From positions 251,262 through 315,261 of the forward strand of contig CBIHON010000002.1 in NCBI GenBank assembly GCA_966211965.1: a stretch of 64,000 nt of DNA. Reading direction: 5' to 3'. The position numbers were made by a program, and so were the translations under genes. This document shows, one piece after another, positions 8,908 to 15,904 of the stretch (position 1 is its first letter; every line of letters begins with the position of its first letter). Origin of the DNA: CBIHON01 sp966211965 (GTDB lineage Bacteria > Pseudomonadota > Gammaproteobacteria > Burkholderiales > Burkholderiaceae_D). Below the pieces are notes generated by a model, which ran no database searches, was not told where the DNA came from, and saw only the letters and a program-made list of their open reading frames with translations.

Positions 8908-10182
8908 ATGCAACGCCGCCAATTCTTCCAAGGACTCGGCGCAGGAGCTGTGTTGGCCTCGGTGGCCGGCTGCGCCGGCCCAGTGCGATCCGCCAAAGCC
9001 AAGGTGGTCGTGATCGGCGCCGGCTACGGCGGTGCAACGGCGGCCAAGTACATTCGCATGTGGAGTAGCGGCGCGATCGAGGTGACCTTGATCGAACCGA
9101 GCCCCAGCTTCATTTCCTGCCCTTTGTCCAACCTCGTGCTCGGCGGTTTCCGGCAAATCGCTGATCTCACCGTTTCCTATGGCAATCTGACGCGCCGGTA
9201 CGGCGTCAATATCGTGCGCGATTACGCCCAGGCTATTGATGCCGGCAAGCGTAGCGTGGCCTTGGCAGGCGGAGGCACGTTGCCATACGACAGGCTGGTG
9301 GTCTCGCCGGGCGTGGATTTTATGTGGGAAGCCTTGCCCGGCATGACGGCGCCACGCGCGCAAGACAAAGTGTTGCATGCCTGGAAGGCAGGCGCGCAAA
9401 CCGTGGCCTTGCGCAGACAGCTTGAAGCGATGCCGGATGGCGGGACTTTCGCTGTTTCGATTCCGCAGCTCCCGTTTCGTTGCCCGCCAGGGCCTTATGA
9501 GCGCGCTTGCCAGGTTGCCCACTACTTCAGCCAAGCCAAGAAGAAATCAAAGGTCCTGATTTTGGACGGCAACGATGACGTGGTGTCGAAAGGCAGTTTG
9601 TTCAAGGCGGCATGGTCCGAGCGCTACCGCGACATCATCGAATATCGTCCCGGCTTTGTTGCCGCAGATGTCGACGCCGCATCGAACACGGTGATCTCCG
9701 ATTTTGGCGACCGGGTGCAGGCGACGGTGTTGAACGTGATTCCGCCGCAGCGTGCCGGCAGCATTGCGGTGCAAGCCGGTTTGGCGAATATGAACAAGCG
9801 CTGGTGCGAAGTCGATTTCCTGAGTTTCGAATCGACCCAGGCACGCGATATCCATGTGCTGGGCGACGCGATCCAGGTTGCGCCCTTGATGCCGAAATCG
9901 GGCCACATGGCGAACCAGCACGGCAAGATATGTGCGGCAGCGATAGTCGACTTATTAAACGGCAGGGCGCCGGACCGGAATCCCTTGTTGTCCAATACCT
10001 GCTACAGCTTCGTGTCCGACCGCGACGTAATTCACATTGCTTCGGTCCATACCTATAGCGAGGAGAAAAGGACCCTGCTGACAGTGCCCGGATCGGGCGG
10101 CGTCTCGACGGCGGCCAATGCGCAGGAAGGCCGATACGCGCTGGATTGGGCGAAGAATATTTGGGCTGATATGCTTGAGTGA
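8908..10182 (+). CDS. fccB: Sulfide dehydrogenase flavoprotein subunit FccB / SoxF
   Basis: A 424-residue FAD-dependent pyridine nucleotide-disulfide oxidoreductase that oxidises sulfide in the periplasm. The N-terminus carries a twin-arginine signal (RRQFFQG) followed by a lipobox-like VAGC, then the FAD motif 'VVVIGAGYGGATAAKYIR'. 'FISCPLSNLVLGG' carries one redox cysteine, and C-terminal 'NTCYSFVSD' is typical of FccB. The start at 8908 is the only one that leaves the Tat signal at the end. Works with the preceding cytochrome. Confidence 0.92.
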   Translation: MQRRQFFQGLGAGAVLASVAGCAGPVRSAKAKVVVIGAGYGGATAAKYIRMWSSGAIEVTLIEPSPSFISCPLSNLVLGGFRQIADLTVSYGNLTRRYGVNIVRDYAQAIDAGKRSVALAGGGTLPYDRLVVSPGVDFMWEALPGMTAPRAQDKVLHAWKAGAQTVALRRQLEAMPDGGTFAVSIPQLPFRCPPGPYERACQVAHYFSQAKKKSKVLILDGNDDVVSKGSLFKAAWSERYRDIIEYRPGFVAADVDAASNTVISDFGDRVQATVLNVIPPQRAGSIAVQAGLANMNKRWCEVDFLSFESTQARDIHVLGDAIQVAPLMPKSGHMANQHGKICAAAIVDLLNGRAPDRNPLLSNTCYSFVSDRDVIHIASVHTYSEEKRTLLTVPGSGGVSTAANAQEGRYALDWAKNIWADMLE

Positions 10183-10265
10183 TTAGAGCCATTCAGACGC
10201 GCTTGTGTAGCGCAAAACCAAAAAACCTTGCAGTTTCTTTGAATTGATCAATACTACACATGTCT

Positions 10266-10285
10266 ATATGCGCACTTGCGCATAT
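10266..10285. promoter_or_regulatory. Operator palindrome before the sox regulator
   Basis: A perfect 9-bp inverted repeat, ATATGCGCA-CT-TGCGCATAT, lies 14 bp before the ArsR-type start codon. ArsR repressors bind such palindromes in their own promoters, so this is the likely autoregulatory site and may also control fccAB readthrough and the sox genes downstream. Binding is inferred, not shown. Confidence 0.75.
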
Positions 10286-10299
10286 GTGCAAAGGAAAAA

Positions 10300-10644
10300 A
10301 TGGACGAACTCAACCAGGTATTCGAAGAGGTTTCAGGGTATTTCAGCCTGTTGTCGGAACCGACGCGGCTGAAAATCCTGCACGTGCTGTGCGACAGCGA
10401 AAAGTCCGTCAGCGAGGTGGTGGAGCGGCTGGAATCGACCCAGGCCAACGTATCGCGCCATTTGAACACGATGTACCGTGCCGGCGTATTGAGCCGTCGC
10501 AAGGAGGGCAACATGGTCTATTACGCGATCCAGGATCAGACTTGCGTAGCGCTGTGCAAATCGGTGTGCAATCAGATCGCCGGCCGCATGGAAGAGGAAG
10601 CGATTTCCAAGCGCACGGTACGCAGCTTCATGCCTCTGCAATGA
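10300..10644 (+). CDS. soxR: ArsR-family sulfur-responsive repressor (SoxR/SqrR/BigR type)
   Basis: A 114-residue winged-helix regulator: 'FSLLSEPTRLKILHVLCDSEKS' then recognition helix 'STQANVSRHLNTMYRAGVL'. Cysteines are C31, C82, C86 and C90; the SqrR/BigR/YgaV group senses persulfides with two cysteines, one after the first helices and one near the C-terminus, and C31 plus one of C82-C90 fit that plan. It stands at the head of the sox genes next to a clear operator palindrome. Start 10300 follows AAAGGAAAAA; an earlier ATG at 10276 lies inside the palindrome. Its stop is 11 bases before soxC. Confidence 0.87.
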   Translation: MDELNQVFEEVSGYFSLLSEPTRLKILHVLCDSEKSVSEVVERLESTQANVSRHLNTMYRAGVLSRRKEGNMVYYAIQDQTCVALCKSVCNQIAGRMEEEAISKRTVRSFMPLQ

Positions 10645-10655
10645 ACGGGGGGCGC

Positions 10656-11999
10656 ATGGATCAGTTGACGCCGCCGGGGCGCTTGATCAAGGCGCCGGAA
10701 AATTTCCTGCGGGACGATCTGATCCGGGACATCAGCAAGCAGGGGCTCGATGCAAACCGGCGCAATTTCCTGCGCGGCAGTTTCCTCGCTGCCGCCGGCC
10801 TGACGGGCGGTGTGCTGGCGCAGGCCGATATCGAAGGCGACCCGGCGATCCTGAATCCGCTGCCGCACGCCACGACACTGGGCCTGCCCGTTGCCAGCAA
10901 TCCCTATGGCCAGCCCTCGAAGTACGAGAGCAATCTGCAGCGGCGCGAGAGTCCAGGCTTGACGCGGGTCGGTGCGGCGTCGGTCGCGTTTACGCCGCTG
11001 CAGGGCATGTTCGGCATCATCACTGCCAACGGTTTGCATTTCGAACGCCACCATCAAGGGTGGGCCGATATCGACCCGGCGCAACACCGGCTGATGATCA
11101 ACGGCCTGGTCAAGCGGGCCAAGGTCTACACGATGGATGACTTGATGCGACTGCCTTCGGTATCGCGCATGCATTTCATCGAATGCGGGGCCAATACCGG
11201 CATGGAGTGGGGCAACGTCGCGGTGCCGACCGTGCAATACACACACGGTATGTTGTCCTGCTGCGAATTCACCGGAGTGCCTCTGTCGCTGCTGCTGGAC
11301 GATTGCGGTTTCGATCGCCGGCGCGGCAGATTCATCCTGGCCGAAGGCGGAGACGGTTCCGGCATGACGCGCACCATCTCGATGGAACGTGCGTTGGACG
11401 ATGTTCTGGTCGCCTATGGGATGAACGGCGAAATGCTGCGGCCTGAAAACGGTTATCCATTGCGCTTGGTGGTGCCGGGCGTGCAAGGCGTGTCCTGGAT
11501 CAAATGGCTGCGCCGTATCGAGGTCGGCGACATGCCGTACGCAACCAAGGATGAGACGCTGCATTACGTCGACCTGATGCCGGATGGGCGGCACCGGCAA
11601 TATACTTCGATTCAGGAATGCAAATCGGTAATCACTTCGCCCTCGGGCGGGCAAAGACTGGTCGGCAAGGGTTTCTTCAATATCACCGGCCTGGCCTGGT
11701 CCGGGCGCGGCAAGATCCGGCGGGTCGATGTTTCGACCGATGGCGGGCGCAACTGGCGCACGGCGCGGCTGGAAACGCCGCTGCTGAGCAAATGCCTGAG
11801 CCGCTTCAACCTGGATTGGCGCTGGGATGGCGCACCGGCCGTTTTGCAATCGCGCGCAATCGACGAGACCGGTTACGTGCAGCCGAAAATCAATCAATTG
11901 CGAGCGGTGCGCGGCAGCAAATCGATTTATCACAATAATGCGATCCAATCCTGGCGCATCGAGGCCGATGGCGAGGTCAGCAATGTCCAGGTTTATTGA
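10656..11999 (+). CDS. soxC: SoxC sulfane dehydrogenase, molybdenum subunit
   Basis: A 447-residue sulfite-oxidase-family molybdoprotein, part of the Sox(CD) sulfur dehydrogenase that oxidises the sulfane sulfur bound to SoxY. A Tat signal is present (RRNFLRGSFLAAAG), the molybdenum-binding cysteine is C177 in 'HFIECGANTG', and the C-terminal dimer domain has 'IRRVDVSTDGGRNWRTARL'. Start 10656 follows a GGGGGGC run; an ATG at 10641 overlaps the regulator stop. It overlaps soxD by 17 bases. Confidence 0.93.
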   Translation: MDQLTPPGRLIKAPENFLRDDLIRDISKQGLDANRRNFLRGSFLAAAGLTGGVLAQADIEGDPAILNPLPHATTLGLPVASNPYGQPSKYESNLQRRESPGLTRVGAASVAFTPLQGMFGIITANGLHFERHHQGWADIDPAQHRLMINGLVKRAKVYTMDDLMRLPSVSRMHFIECGANTGMEWGNVAVPTVQYTHGMLSCCEFTGVPLSLLLDDCGFDRRRGRFILAEGGDGSGMTRTISMERALDDVLVAYGMNGEMLRPENGYPLRLVVPGVQGVSWIKWLRRIEVGDMPYATKDETLHYVDLMPDGRHRQYTSIQECKSVITSPSGGQRLVGKGFFNITGLAWSGRGKIRRVDVSTDGGRNWRTARLETPLLSKCLSRFNLDWRWDGAPAVLQSRAIDETGYVQPKINQLRAVRGSKSIYHNNAIQSWRIEADGEVSNVQVY

Positions 12000-12735
12000 A
12001 TTGCGCGGCGCATTGCTTGCGCTCATGGCGCTCGTTTCTGCCGCAGCGGCGGCGCAGGACAAGTATGCGGGCATAGGCCGCAATGCGACGGCGCGGGAAA
12101 TCGCAGCCTGGGACATCGATGTGCGCCCCGATTTCAAAGGCTTGCCGAAAGGCGCGGGGACGGTGGCCAAAGGGATGGAGGTGTGGGACGGCAAGTGCGC
12201 GGCTTGCCACGGCAGCTTCGGTGAGTCGAACGAGATTTTCACGCCCATGATCGGCGGCACCACGAGCGACGACGTCAAGCGCGGCCGTGTTGCGGCGTTG
12301 ACGAGCAATGCGCAGCCGCAGCGCACCACCATGATGAAGCTGTCGCAGATCTCGACCTTGTGGGACTACATCAACCGTGCGATGCCCTGGAGCGCGCCGC
12401 GATCCCTGAGCGTGGAAGAGGTGTACGCGGTCAGCGCCTATATCCTGCATATGGCGGACCTGGTGCCCGGTGATTTCACGCTGTCCGACCGCAATATCGC
12501 CCAAGTGCAGCAGCGCCTGCCGAATCGAAACGGCATGAGCGCCGAGCATGGTTTGTGGCAGGTGCGGGGAAAGCCGGACGTGCGCAATGCGGCGTGCATG
12601 AAAAAGTGTGCGGTGCTGGACGCGCCGGCCTCGGTTTTGCCGGATTACGCCCGCAATGCGCACGGCAACCTGGCCGAGCAGAACCGCGGCATCGGCCCCA
12701 CGCGCGGCGTGGATACCGCAAAGGCGGCGAAATAA
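11983..12735 (+). CDS. soxD: SoxD cytochrome c subunit of sulfane dehydrogenase
   Basis: A 250-residue periplasmic cytochrome with signal peptide ('LLALMALVSAAAAAQ') and a single haem-binding motif C72-A-A-C75-H76. It takes electrons from SoxC. Classical Paracoccus SoxD is about 380 residues with two haem domains; here the second domain is absent, and the C-terminus instead has 'NAACMKKCAVLDAPASVLP' without CxxCH. Overlap with soxC by 17 bases indicates tight coupling. Confidence 0.9.
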   Translation: MSRFIELRGALLALMALVSAAAAAQDKYAGIGRNATAREIAAWDIDVRPDFKGLPKGAGTVAKGMEVWDGKCAACHGSFGESNEIFTPMIGGTTSDDVKRGRVAALTSNAQPQRTTMMKLSQISTLWDYINRAMPWSAPRSLSVEEVYAVSAYILHMADLVPGDFTLSDRNIAQVQQRLPNRNGMSAEHGLWQVRGKPDVRNAACMKKCAVLDAPASVLPDYARNAHGNLAEQNRGIGPTRGVDTAKAAK

Positions 12736-12791
12736 TTGTGTATCATCGCTTTTTACGCGGCCGTTGCGCCGGTCACCAAGGAGTCAGCAAG

Positions 12792-13253
12792 ATGAATCAA
12801 CAACGTCGCGATGCGCTGCGCATTTCCACCGTACTCGGCCTCGCGGTTACGGCCGGGCTGTTGACGCCTTTCGAGGCCTATGCCGAAGATTGGAACAAGG
12901 CCGCCTTCGATACCAAGAATCTGAACGATGCGGCCAGGGCCTTGGGCGGTGCAGCGCCGGTCTTGTCCAGGGATGTGCTGATCAATGCACCCGACATCGC
13001 GGAAAACGGCGCCGTGGTGCCCGTCAGCGTATCGACCACTTTGCCCAATGTGCAGCAGATCGCGATCCTGGTCGAAAAGAACCCGAATATCCTGTCCGGC
13101 AATTTCACCATCCCGGTCGGCACCGAGCCATCGGTCTCGACACGCGTCAAGATGGCGCAAACTTCCAATGTGCATGCCCTGGTCAAGGCAGACGGCAAAT
13201 GGCTGCTGGCGACCAAGGAAATCAAGGTGACGCTGGGCGGTTGCGGCGGTTAG
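12792..13253 (+). CDS. soxY: SoxY sulfur-carrier subunit
   Basis: A 153-residue Tat-exported carrier that holds sulfur intermediates on the cysteine of its C-terminal arm. The protein ends exactly in GGCGG (C151), the hallmark of SoxY. The N-terminus has the signal 'RRDALRISTVLGLAVTAGLL'. Start 12792 follows AAGGAG at 12778-12783; the frame continues further upstream but without SoxY character. The partner soxZ follows after a 116-bp gap that contains a palindromic repeat. Confidence 0.95.
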   Translation: MNQQRRDALRISTVLGLAVTAGLLTPFEAYAEDWNKAAFDTKNLNDAARALGGAAPVLSRDVLINAPDIAENGAVVPVSVSTTLPNVQQIAILVEKNPNILSGNFTIPVGTEPSVSTRVKMAQTSNVHALVKADGKWLLATKEIKVTLGGCGG

Positions 13254-13293
13254 CCGTTCGCTCTGCTCGTACCGATAACCGCATCTATAATCA

Positions 13294-13349
13294 GAAGGAG
13301 CAGAATAATTTTCGCAAAAGGCCGCGAAAAAACTCTGTTCCGCCTTTCT
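13294..13349. repeat. Palindromic repeat, copy 1 (degenerate, reverse orientation)
   Basis: A divergent copy of the repeat seen at 14157-14340 and 63832-63883. It reads as TTTTCGCAAAAGGCCGCGAAAA flanked by CAGAATAA and ACTCTGTTCCGCC. It sits inside the sox operon between soxY and soxZ, so transcripts must read through it. Confidence 0.65.
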
Positions 13350-13369
13350 AGCAAACCAGAGGTTACAAC

Positions 13370-13681
13370 ATGGCAGATCCGATGCGCGTGCGCGCGATAG
13401 AACAGGCTGGCGTCACCGAAGTCAAGATCCTGATGAAGCACGATATGGAAACCGGCCAGCGCAAGGACGCGGCGGGCAAGGTGATTCCCGCGCATTTCAT
13501 CCAGGGCGTGTCGGTCAAGCACAAGGGCAAGGAAGTGCTGGCGGCGCAGTTCGGCACGTCGATTTCGAAAGATCCCTTCCTGGCGTTCAAATTCAAGGGC
13601 GGCGCGAAAGGCGACAAGGTCAGCGTCACCTGGACCGACAACAAGGGCGAGAGCCGCAGCGATGAAGCGACAATTGCTTAG
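13370..13681 (+). CDS. soxZ: SoxZ sulfur-carrier partner
   Basis: A 103-residue SoxZ, the immunoglobulin-like partner that forms the SoxYZ carrier in the periplasm. It has no signal peptide and no cysteine, as expected, because it is co-exported with SoxY. Typical segments are 'VKILMKHDMETGQRKD', 'IPAHFIQGVSV' and the C-terminal 'VSVTWTDNKGESRSDEATI'. AGAGG at 13358-13362 precedes the start. The DsrE-like gene begins 27 bases after the stop. Confidence 0.95.
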   Translation: MADPMRVRAIEQAGVTEVKILMKHDMETGQRKDAAGKVIPAHFIQGVSVKHKGKEVLAAQFGTSISKDPFLAFKFKGGAKGDKVSVTWTDNKGESRSDEATIA

Positions 13682-13708
13682 ATGTCCAGGCGCGGGGAGA
13701 GCGTAGCC

Positions 13709-14146
13709 ATGCGTCGTATCCTGTTGAAATCCCTACTTGCCTTTGTCGTCCTGCTCAACGCCGGGTTCGGGACGCATGCTTATGCCGCCGATCAAATCAA
13801 GGTCGTTTACCACTTGGCCGACGGCATCGACCAGGCGTCGCGCGCCTTGGCCAATATCCGTAATCACTTGAAGGCTGATCCGGGCACCAAAATTGTCGTG
13901 GTCGCATTGGGTGACGGCATCCAGTTTTTGCTGGACGGCGGCACGGATCGCAAGGGCAAGCCCTTCGACGCGGCGGTCGGCGCGTTGGCTTCGCAGGGCG
14001 TGGAATTCCGCGTCTGCGGCAATACGCTTGCCGCGCATAATCTACCGCCTTCCAGCGTTTTGCTGGAAGCGAAGGTCGTGCCGTCCGGCGTGGCTGAGAT
14101 AGCGCGCTTGCAGGCGAAAGAAGGTTTCGTTTACTTGCGACCTTAA
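13709..14146 (+). CDS. DsrE-like periplasmic protein in the sox operon
   Basis: A 145-residue protein with signal peptide ('LAFVVLLNAGFGTHAYA') and a DsrE/DsrF-like fold; the segment 'VEFRVCGNTLAAHNLPPSSVL' holds the single conserved cysteine in the position used by DsrE-type sulfur carriers. Such genes accompany many sox clusters but lack a proven role; periplasmic sulfur transfer or binding is the natural guess. Start 13709 follows GGGGAGA at 13694-13700. An ATG at 13682 directly after soxZ is less likely. Confidence 0.82.
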   Translation: MRRILLKSLLAFVVLLNAGFGTHAYAADQIKVVYHLADGIDQASRALANIRNHLKADPGTKIVVVALGDGIQFLLDGGTDRKGKPFDAAVGALASQGVEFRVCGNTLAAHNLPPSSVLLEAKVVPSGVAEIARLQAKEGFVYLRP

Positions 14147-14156
14147 TACATTCTTG

Positions 14157-14210
14157 AAAGGCGGGTCAGAGTTTTTTTTCGCGGCTTTTTGCGAAAATTA
14201 CTCTGACCCC
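14157..14210. repeat. Palindromic repeat, copy 2
   Basis: Outer arms GGGTCAGAGT (14163-14172) and ACTCTGACCC (14200-14209) are a perfect 10-bp inverted repeat; inner arms TTTCGC and GCGAAA flank GGCTTTTT. First of three tandem copies between the DsrE-like gene and soxA. Confidence 0.8.
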
Positions 14211-14218
14211 CTCTGAAT

Positions 14219-14273
14219 AGAAAAGGCGGGTCAGAGTTTTTTTCGCGGCTTTTTGCGAAAATACTGTGCCCCC
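14219..14273. repeat. Palindromic repeat, copy 3
   Basis: Second tandem copy, beginning with the same AAAAGGCGGGTCAGAG boundary and with the TTTCGC / GCGAAA inner arms. The right outer arm has decayed (ACTGTGCCCC in place of ACTCTGACCC). Confidence 0.75.
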
Positions 14274-14277
14274 AAAT

Positions 14278-14340
14278 AGAAAAGGCGGGTCAGCGTTTTT
14301 TGCGTATCCCTTTGCGAAAATTGCCCAGTGCATTCTGACC
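14278..14340. repeat. Palindromic repeat, copy 4
   Basis: Third tandem copy. The left boundary AAAAGGCGGGTCAG is kept, the centre has diverged (TGCGTATCCCTTTGCGAAAA) and the right outer arm has moved to ATTCTGACC after an 11-base insertion. It ends 37 bases before soxA. Confidence 0.65.
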
Positions 14341-14376
14341 AGCCAGTCTGACAGATTGCTTTTCCGGAGGCTGCAC

Positions 14377-15180
14377 ATGCCATACAAATCGATTTTGCAA
14401 GTCATGTTCGGTGCCGCGTTTTTCATCGCCTGCGCCATGCCGGCAGCGGCGCAAACCGCCGCCGATGAAATCGCCAAATACCGTCAGTTGCTGGCCGACG
14501 ACAACCCTGCCGAGCTGGCCGAAATCAAAGGCGAGGAGTTATGGAAAACCCCGCGCGGCCCGAAAAAAGTTTCGCTCGAAACCTGTGACCTTGGCCTCGG
14601 CCCCGGCGTGGTCAAGGGCGCCTATGTGCAGATGCCGCGCTATTTCGCCGATACCGGCAAGGTGCAGGAAATCGAATCACGCCTCGTCACCTGCATGACC
14701 ACCTTGCAAGGCATGTCGGATGCCGACGCCAAGAAAAACCCTTTCGGCGCCAACTCCGATATGCAAGCGCTGGTGGCTTACATCGCTGCGCAATCGAAGG
14801 GAATGAAAATTGCGCCGGCATTTGCCCATCCCAAGGAAAAAGAAGCCTATGCGATCGGCAAAAAAATCTTTTTCTATCGTGCCGGAACGCATGATTTCTC
14901 CTGCGCCACCTGCCATTCGGCGCCTGAGCAACGCATCCGCCTGCAAAGCCTGCCCAACCTGGTCAACCAGAAGGACGCACAGAATGCCTACGGCACCTGG
15001 CCAGCGTATCGCGTCTCGCAAGGCGAAGTGCGCACCATGCAGCATCGTTTGTGGGATTGCTTCCGCCAGCAGCGCTTCCCCGAGGCGATGTACACCTCGG
15101 ACGCGATTACCGCGCTGACCATGTACCTTGCCAGGAACGCCGAAGGCGGCAGCTTCAACGCCCCAGCACTTAAACGCTAA
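14377..15180 (+). CDS. soxA: SoxA, c-type cytochrome subunit of SoxAX
   Basis: A 267-residue periplasmic subunit that, with SoxX, joins thiosulfate to the SoxY cysteine. Signal peptide 'FGAAFFIACAMPAAAQ'; one haem site C176-A-T-C179-H180; the catalytic cysteine that is persulfide-modified in known SoxA proteins is expected at C228 in 'LWDCFRQQRFPE'. The N-terminal domain keeps cysteines (ETCDLG, LVTCM) in place of a first haem, so this is the monohaem SoxA type. CCGGAGG at 14364-14370 sets the start. Confidence 0.94.
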   Translation: MPYKSILQVMFGAAFFIACAMPAAAQTAADEIAKYRQLLADDNPAELAEIKGEELWKTPRGPKKVSLETCDLGLGPGVVKGAYVQMPRYFADTGKVQEIESRLVTCMTTLQGMSDADAKKNPFGANSDMQALVAYIAAQSKGMKIAPAFAHPKEKEAYAIGKKIFFYRAGTHDFSCATCHSAPEQRIRLQSLPNLVNQKDAQNAYGTWPAYRVSQGEVRTMQHRLWDCFRQQRFPEAMYTSDAITALTMYLARNAEGGSFNAPALKR

Positions 15181-15190
15181 GGAAAACGCG

Positions 15191-15814
15191 ATGAACCGGA
15201 AAATCGTAATCGGTATGGCCATCTTGAGCACAGCGGGATTGATCGGCTGCGCCACGACTTTAAGCGAAGGCGATGCGGCCAGGCGCGCTGTGGAAGTGAT
15301 GCGCGCTTCATTTGCCGCCAAGGGCATCGCCGCCATGGATCGTCTCGATCAGGACGAGGTGCAGGCCTTATGTACCGAGTATGCGGACAAGCCGCTGCCG
15401 AAAGACGTGGCGGAAAAAATCCAGAAATCGCAACTGGCCAGCGTGCAGAAGCCGGCCTCGGGAAAACTGCTGGGCGACTGGAAAGCGGGAGAAAAAATTG
15501 CACAGGAAGGGCGCGGCTTTCAGTTTTCCGACACCGCTGACGGCCCAAAGGGCGCCAACTGTTATGCGTGCCATCAACTGACGCCGCAAGAGATCTCATA
15601 CGGCAACATCGGCCCCTCGTTATACAACTACGGCAAGCTGCGCGGCTATGGCGCCGAAATTGTCGAGTATACCTATAACAAGGTGTACAACTCCAATGCC
15701 TATCAGGCTTGTTCCAATATGCCGCGCTTCGGCCACAAGAAACTTCTGGCCCCGGAGCAGATTGCCGATGTGCTGGCCTTGTTGCTGGACCCGGAATCGC
15801 CAGTCAATAAGTAA
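15191..15814 (+). CDS. soxX: SoxX, c-type cytochrome subunit of SoxAX, predicted lipoprotein
   Basis: A 207-residue partner of SoxA with haem site C124-Y-A-C127-H128 and the following 'GNIGPSLYNYGKLRG'. It is longer than many SoxX proteins because of an N-terminal extension of about 90 residues. The signal sequence ends in a lipobox, LIGC, so the complex may be anchored to a membrane. Ten bases separate it from soxA. The distal methionine is likely in 'CSNMPRFGHKKLL'. Confidence 0.92.
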   Translation: MNRKIVIGMAILSTAGLIGCATTLSEGDAARRAVEVMRASFAAKGIAAMDRLDQDEVQALCTEYADKPLPKDVAEKIQKSQLASVQKPASGKLLGDWKAGEKIAQEGRGFQFSDTADGPKGANCYACHQLTPQEISYGNIGPSLYNYGKLRGYGAEIVEYTYNKVYNSNAYQACSNMPRFGHKKLLAPEQIADVLALLLDPESPVNK

Positions 15815-15823
15815 GCTTTAGAG

Positions 15824-15878
15824 GCCGCCTAGAGCCTGTTTGAATTCATGACAGGCTCCAGGCGGCTCGGAGTTTTTT
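15824..15878 (+). terminator. Hairpin with T-run between soxX and soxB
   Basis: Arms 15824-15839 and 15851-15866 form a 16-bp stem (GCCGCCTAGAGCCTGT with one A/G difference) around an 11-base loop, followed by TTTTTT at 15873-15878. It has intrinsic-terminator form but lies within the sox run, so it may attenuate soxB relative to the upstream genes. Confidence 0.65.
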
Positions 15879-15904
15879 CACGCCTCATAACTTTGCGAGG
15901 ACTT

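Noticed and set aside
10572..12332. Open frame of nearly 590 codons antisense to soxC/soxD
   Set aside because: Shadow frame; the sense strand encodes clear SoxC and SoxD motifs.
13250..14340. CRISPR-like array in the repeated region around soxZ-soxA
   Set aside because: The repeats are palindromic, nearly adjacent and few, with no regular spacers and no cas genes.
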